64,000 nucleotides of DNA from Clavaria fumosa (lineage: Eukaryota > Basidiomycota > Agaricomycetes > Agaricales > Clavariaceae), in the NCBI GenBank assembly GCA_951802425.1, contig OX637794.1:558001-622000 (forward strand). Direction: 5' to 3'. The translations under genes and the position numbers were made by a program. This document shows, piece by piece, positions 25,055 to 35,493 of this stretch. The notes under the pieces were generated by a model. The model had not been told where the DNA came from. It made no database searches and saw only the letters and a program-made list of their open reading frames with translations. The first letter of the stretch is position 1; every line of letters begins with the position of its first letter.

Positions 25055-25520
25055 CAGTGACCCAAAAAACTGTTGCCATGTTTGGCACTTTGAGTTAAAT
25101 GAGGTGTAGCACATGCAATAAATTTGTTAAAATCACAGAAATATTGGACATGGTAGCCCTCTTGGCTATCAAAGGGTCCAGGTGGAGTGGGAGAAGATAG
25201 AATCTTCAGTAATTGGTAGAAAGCATGCCTAAGAGGGTTGAAGCAGTGTTGAAGGCCAAAGGGGGGTACACAAAATACTAGAATGTCTTGACTTCTGCAC
25301 TATAACAGTCAGCCAAAAACTGTTGCAATGAGTGTCCAAGAAAGATCATGTGATATCATACCAAATAAGGAAGGTAGAGATGTAGCAAAAATACCATTAG
25401 ATAGCCAAGAAGGAGGGCTACCATTTCCAATATTTCTATGAATTTAACAAATTTATTGCATGTGCTACACTTCATTTAACACAAAATGTCAAAACATTGC
25501 AACAGTTTTTTGGGTCACTG
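25055..25520. mobile_element. 466 bp TIR element (MITE, Tc1/mariner-like), TA-flanked
   Basis: Starts CAGTGACCCAAAAAACTGTT and ends with the exact reverse complement, so the outer 20 bp match on both sides. The inverted similarity continues inwards for over 100 bp on each arm, for example CATGCAATAAATTTGTTAAA on the left against TTTAACAAATTTATTGCATG on the right. Both sides are flanked by TA (25053-25054 and 25521-25522), the target duplication of Tc1/mariner transposons. No transposase ORF fits inside, so it is non-autonomous. The fold-back element at 47860-50948 has closely related ends (AGTGACTCAAAAAACTGT). Confidence 0.85.
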
Positions 25521-25707
25521 TACCAAGGTCACATTAGGCAGTACAGGGATCCCATGGTGCTGAAGCTGAATCATTCAGTGCAGTACAGTACATTTAGTAC
25601 TTGGACAGCAGACCATGACATGAGACAGTATCAAATTCATGGTACAATTACAATATTAGCAGGACAACCATGGGGAAAAATAGCTACATGATACATTTAT
25701 GGTGACT

Positions 25708-26849
25708 CTACACCTTCAGTTGCCATCTTGAATCCTTTCCTTCACCATCGAGTCTCACAACCCGACCTTCACCCTCCAACTTCCTCAAATGCAATCCCAC
25801 AACTTGAGCAGCAGCCAACCACACTGATTTCGGGTAGCCAACATACAAAGTGGCAACGATTTCCCAGACGGTCGCAGTGCCTCCTTTTGCCTTGAGCACC
25901 TCGATTATCTGTGCCTCCCTCTCCAAGCGATGGCTGATGTACATCTCGATGTGCTCGCGCGCATTTTCGACGACGGGACCATGGCCGGGGTACAACTTCG
26001 TGTAATCGTTGTCTGGCATAGTCCCAAAGTCGAGAAGTTTCTGCAGAGTAAGCAGGTACGCAGCGAGATCCTCGAACACCGCCGTGCCTTCGCCGAGCAC
26101 GGTATCCGCAGTGTAGAGCACGCGGTCAGCAGGCAGATAAAGGGATATGGAATCGGTGGTATGGCCAGGGCAATGGACGACTCGAAGAGAGGAAGGAAGA
26201 ATCTGCGAATCGTACAGGTCATGGAAGGGCGCTCCAGTCGGGCTCGGCGAGTAAGACCCTGGTGGCAAAGCGGAGATGACAGTCTGCAAGTCGGCTGAGT
26301 CCGACGAGCTGGGGAACTTGTGCAACCGAGGAGGCTTGTAGGGATGCTCTCCCACATGGCGGGTGTCCCACAGCTTCTTCAGCAAGGTGAGGACGCTGGG
26401 GAGGCCGCCTATGTGGTCGCGGTGCAGGTGGGAGATGACAATGTCAGACACATAGGGCTCCTTGGGGTTCGTGGCCACCGCATGTTCTAGGAAAGCGCGC
26501 TCCAGAACAGGAATGAATTTGGGAACTCCTTCACCGGCGTCAATAAGGGTGAACGGGTTTTGGGCACCGTATATCCAGACATTCGTTCCTGAAATTCCGA
26601 GTCATACGATGATTACGAATCGAGTCAAGTGCGAATACCTTGCAGAGTGAAGCTTCCAGGATTCTACTCTTCTGATCAGGATTCAAGAGCAACTGGGCAT
26701 GCAAACGACATACCTGTGCGAGCACTCTGACGACTCGGTCGCTCAACTGCAGAAACAAGATGAGACTTCTGCTATGGCTTACAATCTTCCATCTAATCAA
26801 ACGAAATGCATACTCTGGTGATATCGGGCAAAGGCGTTAGCTTGTTCAT
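25708..26849 (-). CDS. LACTB2-like metallo-beta-lactamase-fold hydrolase
   Basis: Metallo-hydrolase of the LACTB2/glyoxalase II-like group; animal LACTB2 is a mitochondrial single-strand endoribonuclease, and fungal members include hydrolases acting on polyketide or other thioesters. Key residues: metal-binding SHLHRDHIGG, the downstream His in VVHCPGHTTDS, the Asp in VLYTADTVLGEG, and KLYPGHGPVV. The C-terminal winged-helix-like domain carries ISHRLEREAQIIEVL. The N-terminus, MNKLTPLPDITRLSDRVVRV, then LAQNPGSFTLQGTNVWIYG and FTLIDAGEG, is assembled from exons 26814-26849, 26714-26746 and 26639-26663, joined to the main exon at 26588. Introns of 67, 50 and 50 nt. The joined length is a multiple of three (about 324 residues), normal for LACTB2. 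Exact substrate unknown. Confidence 0.92.
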
Positions 26850-27220
26850 TCCGACTTTTGCCCCAGTGACAGCAAGTTTGGAGCTGATAAGTTGAGCAAG
26901 AGCAAGGAAAGCTGCGCAGCGCCCCTTGGTAGCCGCTTCGGCATGGCTCACGCGTCAACGCGTTCTTGCCGAGCAGGACTGCAGGACCTGTCACGACATT
27001 GCGCGTTTGTAACGGTCAGAGGGTCATCGCTTACGGCAAGGTAAGGGACTGGATTATTGTCAATAATGTAGACCCGATGGAGCTCCCCATCGGGCCTTCA
27101 GCGCATCCACATTTTAGTGTAATTCGCGCGGAGAATATATAGAAAATACAAGGTATCGTTTCCAATATTGCGAGAGAAAAAAGAAACGCAAATGGGAAAA
27201 GAATAAGCATCGTGACTAAG

Positions 27221-28159
27221 TTACGCTTCTTCTCGTTTCTCTACTGGAGCAGGACTGAGCCGCGTTTGCTCCGAAGGAGCATCCTGAAGTATTTGCTCAA
27301 GTTCTAGCGTCTTGAACCTCGCGATATTTCCCCTGATGCTGGCGATGATGGAGATGCCAAGCCAAATCAGGTACACAAATACTGTTGTTATCCGTTGATG
27401 ATTAGTGTGCAATCAATGGACTCAAGCGGAAGTATACCTGTCAACCAAGCCAGCCATGTAAAGGCTTCCAAAGCCATGGTTTGCGCGCAAGGGCCTGAAA
27501 GGAATGTCCTTTGAGCTGAATAACCGGAATAGAATGTTGCTTACCTCCGCAAGACGCGACGCCGCTGACGTCTGTATCAAATGTGGGTACAAGGGTGATG
27601 CTCTGCAACCAAGCACCAGCAACTGGAGATATGGTCATTCTTAGCCACAAGTGAAAGCGTATACACGAACCCATCCAGAGAATCCAAAGAAGTGTGATCC
27701 AGATGACCTCTACCCAGGCCTGTAAACTGTTTCTCAACAGCAGCATGGATGGGTCACGGGGAAATGACATACAAAGGAGAAAAAACGAAGCCATGTCGCC
27801 GTTTCGAGCAATTGAGTGAAAACCAACCTGTCCCCATGCTTGATTGAGAGATGCTTCACGGCAAGAAGTTGTTTGACTTACGAAGGAATGACAATGATTA
27901 GAGTAATGAATGACACAGCGAGGTCAAAACCAGAGGCCGGGGATATGAAGACATCCTGAATTTGAGTTGGGTTGCTGTCTGGGCTAGCCTTGATGATGGC
28001 GACGGTTTGTTTTCTGACGAGGAGAGCAGCGGAAAGCCCAAGGACTAGCAGTGAAAAGATAGCCAGAAATGCTAAATAGAAAGGTCAGCCAGATCAAGGA
28101 GAAGAGCTACTGAAGCGCTCACAGAACGAGACGATGCGGAAGATGATGAAGGGTCTCAT
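27221..28159 (-). CDS. MARVEL-like four-helix membrane protein
   Basis: Small integral membrane protein with four predicted helices, resembling the MARVEL-type proteins common in basidiomycetes; molecular role unknown. Assembled from ATG 28159: MRPFIIFRIVSF, then helix 1 (FLAIFSLLVLGLSAALLV), a polar loop, helix 2 (SGFDLAVSFITLIIVIPS), LVFTQLLETATWLRFFSF, helix 3 (AWVEVIWITLLWILWM), a short loop with DTDVSGVASCGG, CAQTMALEAFTWLAWLT, and helix 4 (VFVYLIWLGISIIASI). The cytoplasmic tail ends PSEQTRLSPAPVEKREEA. The first intron is 28074-28122 with a GTGAGC donor, the second begins with GTAAGT at 27881, and further short introns follow at GTATGT and GTTCGT donors. The Cys pair in the last loop and the EAFTWLAW motif are recurring features in this fungal group. 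Confidence 0.78.
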
Positions 28160-28713
28160 GAAAGAGCGAACTTCTAGCCCATCGACGCACCTTCATTGGT
28201 AACCACTGTACTTGTTCAAATAGCAATTTTTTTGACTGATGTGAAGGCACGTGACCTAGGGAGGTGTCGAATCATGACAGATGTTCTCCATTTTGGGACA
28301 TTGACGGACACGCTCATGAGAGATAGGTGGATACGTTGAAGGCATGGTAGGATGTCCTATCAAATCTGTGATACGGGTTGCTCTCCAACGATGACGGATT
28401 TTGATTTGAAACACAAGAGCTGGGAATATTTGAAGTCTTGGGTATAGCTCATGGTCTGGTACTCGTACATAGACCATCATCCCAAGTACAGTAGTAATAA
28501 AGCCAAAAAAAAATAACCAATTTCGAGCTTACAGCTATATAACAATTTACCAGACCTTAGTATTAGATCGTGCAGAAGGCCTTGTTAACGTGAAGGAGTA
28601 TGCGGTGGACAAGAATACTTACATTTGAATATCGCTACAATTGTGTCGTCGATAGATAGAACTGCCGCAGCGATATCGCTCCATTCGAGCCAGTTGAGGG
28701 CGGGGTAACTTCC
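28160..28713. other. Intergenic region
   Basis: About 550 bp between the starts and ends of two minus-strand genes (MARVEL-like and LYR-motif). No gene, RNA or repeat recognised. It should hold the promoter of the MARVEL-like gene and the terminator of the LYR-motif gene. Confidence 0.5.
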
Positions 28714-29359
28714 TCAAGCCTTCTTCGGGAATGTCATCTTTCCAAACGAGAGGCCATCTCGACCCTCCGCTAGCTGTACGACTTCTCCCAAGGCTCCCCA
28801 CGCTTTCAGGTCTAGCGCAGCCTGCCGCGCCAACCTTTCCTCCGTCTTCCTCGCTTTCGAGCTAGGAAGCCGGGGCCGGTACTCGGGAGAATCGGGAGGC
28901 AGATGCGGCCTCCACGGCTGCTTGTGGGCGTAGTAGAACGTCGTTGACCACATGCGGTGGTGGTTAAACAGCCAGGCCATGTTGGACGTCAGGCGGTGCG
29001 ACAGCCCGCGCGAGCGCGCCGCGACGACAAACCCGGAGAGCGTGGTATCCACTGTGGTTGCGGCACAAAAAAAGTTAAACGTCTCTGAGAGGAGGCACAA
29101 CAGCGGCTCACTTACTTCGCGTCTCCCACACGCGGAGCCAGTCCTCCAGACGCGCGCGCTCCGCATCGGGCAGCGGGTCGTGCTGCTGCAGTAGTCGGTG
29201 CGTCGCGTGCCCGGCGTCCTCGAAAGTCGGTCGCCATAGTTTGCGGACATTGAGCCGGGCTTTGCGGTGGTGCAGCACCGACGCAGAGCTCGCGCGCAAG
29301 AACAGACGATAGAGGCTCGTGAACGCAGGCGGCAACGGACGGTGCGCTGCGCCAGACAT
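28714..29359 (-). CDS. LYR-motif protein (Complex1_LYR-like)
   Basis: Predicted small mitochondrial-type LYR protein. Residues 15-17 read LYR, followed by FLRASSASVLHHRKARLNVR and KLWRPTFEDA. This helix and its basic downstream residues match the LYR/Complex1_LYR pattern of assembly factors that bind acyl carrier protein. One intron removes the segment after VWETR (donor GTAAGTG, acceptor CACAG), giving VWETRMDTTLSGFVV and restoring frame into ARSRGLSHRLTSNMAWLFNH. The C-terminal half contains YYAHKQPWRPHLPPDSPEY and KARKTEERLARQAALDLKAW. The longer upstream reading frame (to 29403) would overlap the WBP1 gene's start on the other strand, so ATG 29359 is preferred. The target complex is unknown. 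Confidence 0.72.
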
Positions 29360-29396
29360 GGGGCGTGGGGCAAAGTCGAGTGTGTATTATGTAAAC

Positions 29397-31104
29397 ATGC
29401 CAACGCCTCAGAGGACGTCGATGATGTGGTCCTTCGTATTCACCTGTCTGCTGGGCCTACTCCACGTCGTTCTCGCAAAATCTAGCCATGGCGACTCTGT
29501 GCTCGTGGTGCTGGAGCCAACACGGCAAAAAGCCGAGTTTCAGACTTTCTTCGCGGACTTGGAAGGTGAATACCATGTCTCTTCGCGTGGCCAATTGCGT
29601 ACCTCTCATTTTGCAGAGCGGGGATACCACCTCACCTTTCGTGCGCCCCTCGACGTTACCCCACCCATAATCGAGTTCGGTGAACCCAAGTTCGACCATG
29701 TCATCCTGTTTTCCCCAGAGTCCAAAAGTGAGGCGCCGAGGACTATCCCACAAAACATCACAACCCACTAAATTCTCCACCCCAGAGTACGCGCCAGATA
29801 TCACACCGCAATCGCTCCTCAAGCTGCTCTCCTTGGGTACCAACCTTCTCATCACCCTCTCGCCCAAACAGACGCCCCTCTTCTCGCTCGCGAACGAGTT
29901 CTCGCTCATCCTCCCCCCGCCCGAGACGCCGCTCCTCTCGCACTTCCCCGCGCGCGGCGGCGCTGCGCACACCATCCCTGTCTCCACCGCGTCCTCCCTG
30001 CCGTCGTTCCCGCCCTCCCCCGTGCTCGCGCGCTCGCGCGGCGGCACGGTGTGGTTCACGGGCGTGCCGCACGCGCACGCGCTGAACCCGCAGGTCGTGC
30101 CGCTGCTCCTCGCCCCGGCGGAAGGCTTCGCGGCGGACTCGACGTCCGATGCCGACGCGGACGCGGTGGTCGACGCCTCGGAGCGGGCGGGCGAGGGCCT
30201 CTGGGCGGGCGCGCATCTGGGCCTGGTCAGCGGCTTCCAGACGCGGCTGGCCACGCGCGCCCTGTGGTGCGGCGGGCTGGACATGTTCTCGGACCGGTTC
30301 ATGGACATGGAGGCGGCCGAGTCAGTTGTGTTTTCCGTGTCGCTTTGGACACCACCCTAATTTTTTTGTTTTGTTTTTGAACTGGCAAGGGGAGTCAAGT
30401 CTGCCAACCGTGATTTTGCAAAGGACGTCTCGGCGTGGGTGTTCCAGGAATCGCTCGTCCTTCGCATCGACAGCACAACGCACCACCTGGTTGGCGAGTC
30501 CACTCCCAGGGACCGTTACACGGTCAATGATAACCTTGCAAGTTTAATAACTCCGCCCAAAAAACGACGTCACTCAATCTTTTTTTTTTTTTCGCTTTAA
30601 CCTTCAGGTGTTTAACGCCGTCATCTCCCGCTGGGACCCCGAGGCGGCGGCGTGGCAGCCGTACTCCGGGCTGTACGACCTGCAACTCGAGTTCACCATG
30701 CTCGACCCGCACATCCGCACCGCGCTGCTGCCCGTGCCAGACGCACCCGGCCACTACGCTGTCACGTTCCGCGCGCCGGACCGGCACGGCGTGTTCAAGT
30801 TCGTCATCGACTACAAGCGCAAAGGGTGCGTGTGGTTGTGTTGTGCTGTCTCCCCTCCCGTTCTTCGCATACATGTGCTCATTTCACCTTTCTCTCTTTT
30901 GAAAGATGGACGTATTTGCAGAGCTCGACGACGGTGGCGATCGTGCCTCCGCAGCACGACGGGTACGCGCGGTTCCTCAGCGCCGCGTGGCCATACTATG
31001 CGGGCGCTGTGAGCACGAGCCTTGGGTTCGTGCTGTTTTCAGCCATCTGGCTTGGAGGGAACGTGAGGGACATGGACCGGAAGGGGAAGAAGAAGGCTGA
31101 GTGA
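29397..31104 (+). CDS. Oligosaccharyltransferase 48 kDa subunit (WBP1/OST48)
   Basis: Essential subunit of the ER oligosaccharyltransferase that N-glycosylates nascent proteins. Starts MPTPQRTSMMWSFVFTCLLG (ATG 29397), a cleavable signal peptide, then SVLVVLEPTRQKAEFQTFFA. Family segments: RGYHLTFRAPLDVTPPIIEF, FDHVILFSPESK, PDITPQSLLKLLSLGTNLL, SGFQTRLATRALWCGGLDMF, GVKSANRDFAKDVSAWVFQE, RYTVNDNLVFNAVISRWDP, and the C-terminal helix (YYAGAVSTSLGFVLFSAIWL) followed by a lysine-rich end, GKKKAE. Introns 29566-29616, 29728-29785, 30321-30389, 30538-30607 (GC-AG; donor GCAAGT) and 30826-30905. Exon 3 is very G/C-rich. The start is only 37 bp from the divergent LYR-motif start. Confidence 0.95.
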
Positions 31105-31579
31105 ACGAGTGGAGTAATCGAGAGAGTGACTTGCAGGATTCATCCGTGTTTTTTCAGAGACCACTGCATGCTGTCTCCCAAAAATAATATTATGCTATCG
31201 TTGATACCGTATTGGCTTTGTATATATACACATCGGCAGTTTCAATGTTCGAGAGGGGCCTAAACTTTGGTCTAAACAGGCTGCGTTACACCTAACTCTT
31301 ATGATGAGTGAGGTGATTGGAGTGTTACTGCCTCATCAAATTGTACAGGACATTTATAAATCCAAGTCAGTGCATAACAAACTATGGCAGCACTGTCCTT
31401 CTGTGAAAGTGTTGACTTGCACAGCACAGTATCCATGGAGGAATGGCTCAAGAAAGATTGTGGTTAAAGTATCCTGAGCACCTTGTGCATCTAGGCTCCC
31501 AGACTTCTATTGATCTTTGAATGTGGCAGCTATCAGATTGGTAGGTGTTCTAACCTAAGTATGCTCTTACTCACTACCA
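31105..31579. other. Intergenic region, terminators of two convergent genes
   Basis: About 470 bp between the convergent WBP1 and NB-ARC/TPR genes. The first half has normal CpG content. From about 31270 the sequence becomes almost CpG-free, continuing into the TPR exon. No gene seen. Confidence 0.5.
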
Positions 31580-34500
31580 TCACTTGCACTCTAGACTCTG
31601 GGCTTTATCTAGCTTCCCCTGCTTCCTGTATGTGACTGCAAGATTAGCAATACTTGCCAGGGTTTCTGGGTGTTCTGGCCCAAGGATCCTATTCCTCATT
31701 TCCATCACTTGTGCTTCTAGACTCTCTGCTTTATCCAACTTCCCTTGATTCTTGTATGTGGCTGCTAGATTGGCAATACTTGTCAAAGTGTCTGGGTGCT
31801 CTGGTCCAAGTATCCTCTTTCTCATTTCCATCACTTGCACTTGTAGACTCTCTGCTTGATCCAACCTCCCTTGATTCTTGTATGTTGCTGCCAGACTGGC
31901 AATACTTGACAAAGTGTCTGGGTGCTCTGGCCCAAGTATCCTATTCCTCATTTCCATCACTTGCACTTGTAGACTCTCTGCTTGATCCAACTTCCCCTGA
32001 TTCCTGTATGTAGCTGCCAGATTGGCAATACTTGACAAAGTGTCTGGGTGTTTTGGCCCAAGTATCCTCTTTCTCACTTCCATCACTTGCACTTGTAGAC
32101 TCTCTGCCTCATCCAACTTCCCCTGATTCCTGTATGTAGCTGCTAGATTGGCAATACTTGACAAAGTGTCTGGGTGCTCTGGCCCAAGTATCCTATTCCT
32201 CATTTCCATCACTTGCACCTGTAGACTCTCTGCTTCATCCAACTTCCCTTGATTCTTGTATGTGGCTGCTAGATTGGCAATACTTGACAGAGTATCTGGG
32301 TGTTCTGGCCCAAGTATCCTGTTCCTCACTTCCATCACTTGCAGTTCTAGACTCTCTGCTTGATCCAACTTCCCCTGATTCCAGTATGTTGCTGCCAGAC
32401 TGGCAATACTTGACAAAGTGTCTGGGTGCTCTGGCCCAAGTATCCTTTTCCTCACTTCCATTACTTGCACTTGTAGACTCTCTGCTTCATCCAACTTCCC
32501 CTGATTCCTGTATGTTGTTGCTAGATTGGCAATACTTGACAAAGTGTCTGGGTGCTCTGGCCCAAGTATCTTATTCCTCATTTCCATCACTTGCACCTGT
32601 AGACTCTCTGCTTCATCCAACTTCCCTTGATTCTTGTATGTGGCTGCTAGATTGGCAATACTTGTCAAAGTGTCTGGGTGTTCTGGCCCAAGTATCCTCT
32701 TTCTCACTTCCATCACTTGCACTTCTAGACTCTCTGCTTGATCCAACTTCCCCTGAGTCCAATATGTGGCTGCCAGATTGGTGATACTTGACAAAGTGTC
32801 TGGGTGTTTTGGCCCAAGTATCCTATTCCTCATTTCCATCACTTGCACTTCTAGACTCTCTGCTTCATCCAACCTCCCCTGAGTCCAGTATGTGGCTGCT
32901 AGATTGGCAATACTTGACAAAGTGTCTGGGTGTTCTGGCCCAAGTATCCTATTCCTCATTTCCATCACTTGCACTTGTAGACTCTCTGCTTGATCCAACC
33001 TCCCTTGATTCCTGTATGTGGCTGCTAGATTGGCAATACTTGACAAAGTGTCTGGGTGCTCTGGCCCAAGTATCTTATTCCTGATTTCCATCACTTGCAC
33101 TTGTAGTTTCTCTGCTTCATCCAACTTCCATTGGTTCCTGTATGTGGCTGCTAGATTGGCAATACTTGTCAAAGTGTGTGGGTGTTCTGGCCCAAGTATC
33201 CTCTTCCTCACTTTCATCACTTGCACTTGTAGATTCTCTGCTTGATGCAACTTCCCTTGGTTCCTGTATGTGGCTGCTAGATTGGCAAGACTTGTCAAAG
33301 TGTCTGGGTGCTCTGGCCCAAGTATCCTCTTCCTCACTTCCATTACTTGCACTTCTAGACTCTCTGCTTGATCCAACTTCCCCTGATTCCTGTATGTAGC
33401 TGCTAGATTGGCAATACTTGATGAAGTGTCTGGGTGTTCTGGCCCAAGTATTCTCTTCCTCACTTCCATCACTTGCACTTGTAGACTCTCTGCTTGATCC
33501 AACTTCCCCTGATTCCAGTATGTTGCTGCCAGATTGGATATACTTGACAAAGTGTCTGGGTGCTCTGGTCCAAGTGCCTTCTCCTTCTCCCTCCTCACCT
33601 GAACTTGTAGTTGTTCTGCTTCCTGGAAATGACCCAGTCTTACATATGCTAATGCAAGTCCCAAGATTATTTCCAGTGTCTTTGGATGCTTTGCTCCAAG
33701 GATCCTATTGCACATGTGCCTTGCATCCATATAATGCTTTGCTGCTTCCTTGTAATAACTATTCACAAAGTATACCAATCCCAAACTATTCTCTTCTGAA
33801 ATACCCTTTTCTTCATCAGTCATCTGTTGGGTAATGTTCACAGTCCTGCAATGTCCCTCATTTTTTAAAATGTGTGGAATGAGTGACTTGCAATATCTGT
33901 AGTCTTCAGCAGTTCTTGGCCATGTGATTGAATGACATAGCATTCTCCTTGTCATAAGAAAGCTTATCTGCTGGTCCACTCTTGACATTCTATCCCAGCT
34001 CCACAAATGCACCAATGGGTGTATGGAGTAGATATTGCCTTTCAGACTCTTGATAAGGGAAAATGATAGCAAGATGGCAATGCCTTCTCTCAACCAAGCA
34101 TCATCCCATTCACCTTCCTCATCTGTTTGCAACAATGTAGCATGAAACCTTAAGAATGCTTCTGACACATGTCTCCTTTGCTTTCTACCTCTGGACATAG
34201 AGGAGAGCACCTTCTGGAACAGCTTGATTTGTTTAGCATGACTATCAGTGAGCAAATTGGCTGCTGCTCTTTGGAATACCTCTTCTGATATACTGTCATG
34301 ATGAAGTGAAGAAAATATTTGTAAAAGGAGGATGGCACTTTTGGCAGCCTGGACATTCTTGGTATTTTCCTGTCCTGCAGCTCTTGCTGCTATGGCTTGG
34401 AAGGATAGGTCCCATGTCCCATACACAGCCTGACCATAGTTTGATGCTCCCCTGAATGATGGATGTGCTAATAGATCATGGTGATGTTGCTGATATTTCC

Positions 34501-35493
34501 TGAGGTATTCACCAAGTCCACAGAGACCAGAAGCAATATATGCTCCAGCCTGGTCAACTGCCAAAGGCAAACAGCACAATTCAGCCACAACAGGCTGAGA
34601 GGCGTCCCTCAATGATTCAGCAGACTCATCAAGGCATGCAGCCTTCAACAGTAAAGATATTGCTTCCTGCTCCTCCATTTTCTCAACCTCCTCCCATGCC
34701 TTAGGATGCACGGTGCGGCGCATGTCTGGATTTCTGCTTGTGATCAACAAGTTTCCATGACTGCCTCTGGGAGTGAACTTGGAGAGCATGTCAGGATCAT
34801 TTGCATTGTCAAATACAAGCAGCCAGTTCTTGGTGGTGTAAGACAACCACAGGAGCACAGACTCCACAGAGCTTTGGATTCCGCATGACTGAGCAGCAGG
34901 GATATCTGCAATGTCTTTGACACTTTGCTCAGCAGTCGCATTATTGGTCGCATCAATCCAAAACACTTCCCAGAACCTGGGAAGACTGGTGAGATTGACA
35001 GTGTCTGTGGTAGACCGGAACCAGACTCACACATCCCTGTTCTGTTCAACAAATTTCAAACAAATCTGAGTCTTCCCCGCACCACCCATTCCATATAACA
35101 GAAATTGTCTCTGGCACCCGACCGGTGTGTTGAAGTATTGTCGGAGTCTGTCTAGATAGCCTTCGCGCCCGGTGAAGAGAGGACTGGACGGAGGCATCAA
35201 GCGGTATGGAGTCTTGGGCTGTAATTGTTTGGGCACATTGGCGGCAGCCTGATCTATGTTGCAGGTGAGACATGGACTGATATGATCCTATGCATTTGAC
35301 CTCACTCGTACTCACTGTAAATGGTGTAAGTATTGGTGTAAGTATTGATCGTTCTGTTATCATTGAGGTTATGACTACCGACATCGCCGCCGCAACCTGT
35401 CGCACTGGATGTATCTAGAGAAAAGAGTCAATGTCATGCAGCACGAGATTAAACAAGCTCACTGATCGTTGCGAAACTGAAGCCTTGACTCAT
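31580..35493 (-). CDS. NB-ARC/TPR NOD-like receptor (STAND NTPase)
   Basis: Fungal NLR-type protein: nucleotide-binding STAND switch plus superstructure-forming repeats, a group linked to non-self recognition and programmed cell death. ATG 35493 starts MSQGFSFATINTSSATGCGG, a short Asn/Thr-rich N-terminus (NDNRTINTYTNTYTIY). The NB-ARC follows: PLFTGREGYLDRL, Walker A YGMGGAGKTQICLKF, VFWIDATNNATAEQ, Walker B-like WLLVFDNANDPD, GNLLITSRN, and LCCLPLAVDQAGAYIAS. After a helical region come one degenerate and about 16 nearly identical 42-residue TPRs of the type GKLDQAESLQVQVMEVRKRI + LGPEHPDTLSSIANLAATYR. Introns at 35415-35462, 35254-35315 and 34977-35030; the last exon (31580-34976) has none. 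No effector domain (HeLo, purine phosphorylase, etc.) is visible in the short N-terminus. The repeat exon lacks CpG almost completely. Confidence 0.9.
31616..33640 (-). repeat. Tandem array of 126 bp (42-residue) TPR-coding units
   Basis: About 16 direct repeats of 126 bp inside the NLR's last exon. They differ mainly at a few codons: Q/E at the repeat's L(Q/E)VQVM, E/K and V/M/I in VMEVRK, and R/K/W in the final TYRNQ. Low divergence between units suggests recent amplification or ongoing gene conversion. Long reading frames on the opposite strand (for example 32158-32784) are shadows of the repeat and are not called. Confidence 0.92.

Larger units (their letters stand above)
23760..25690. 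other. CpG-poor intergenic region rich in transposon remnants
   Basis: Roughly 1.9 kb without a gene between the CWC22 and LACTB2-like genes. CG dinucleotides are very rare compared with the genes on either side. It contains a minus-oriented LTR remnant (about 24290-24968) and a TIR element (25055-25520), annotated separately. The rest (23770-24290, 25525-25690) is A/T-rich with no recognisable coding content. Confidence 0.7.

Noticed and set aside
29758..30216. Arg-rich minus-strand frame opposite WBP1 exon 3
   Set aside because: Very G/C-rich exon opens all frames; WBP1 homology and introns are on the plus strand.
31654..33834. Long plus-strand reading frames with a repeated pattern (LTKCLGALAQVSYSSFPSLA) opposite the NLR gene
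   Set aside because: They are the antisense of the 126 bp TPR repeat: a frame open in one unit is open in all. The minus strand has the NB-ARC-TPR homology and splice structure.
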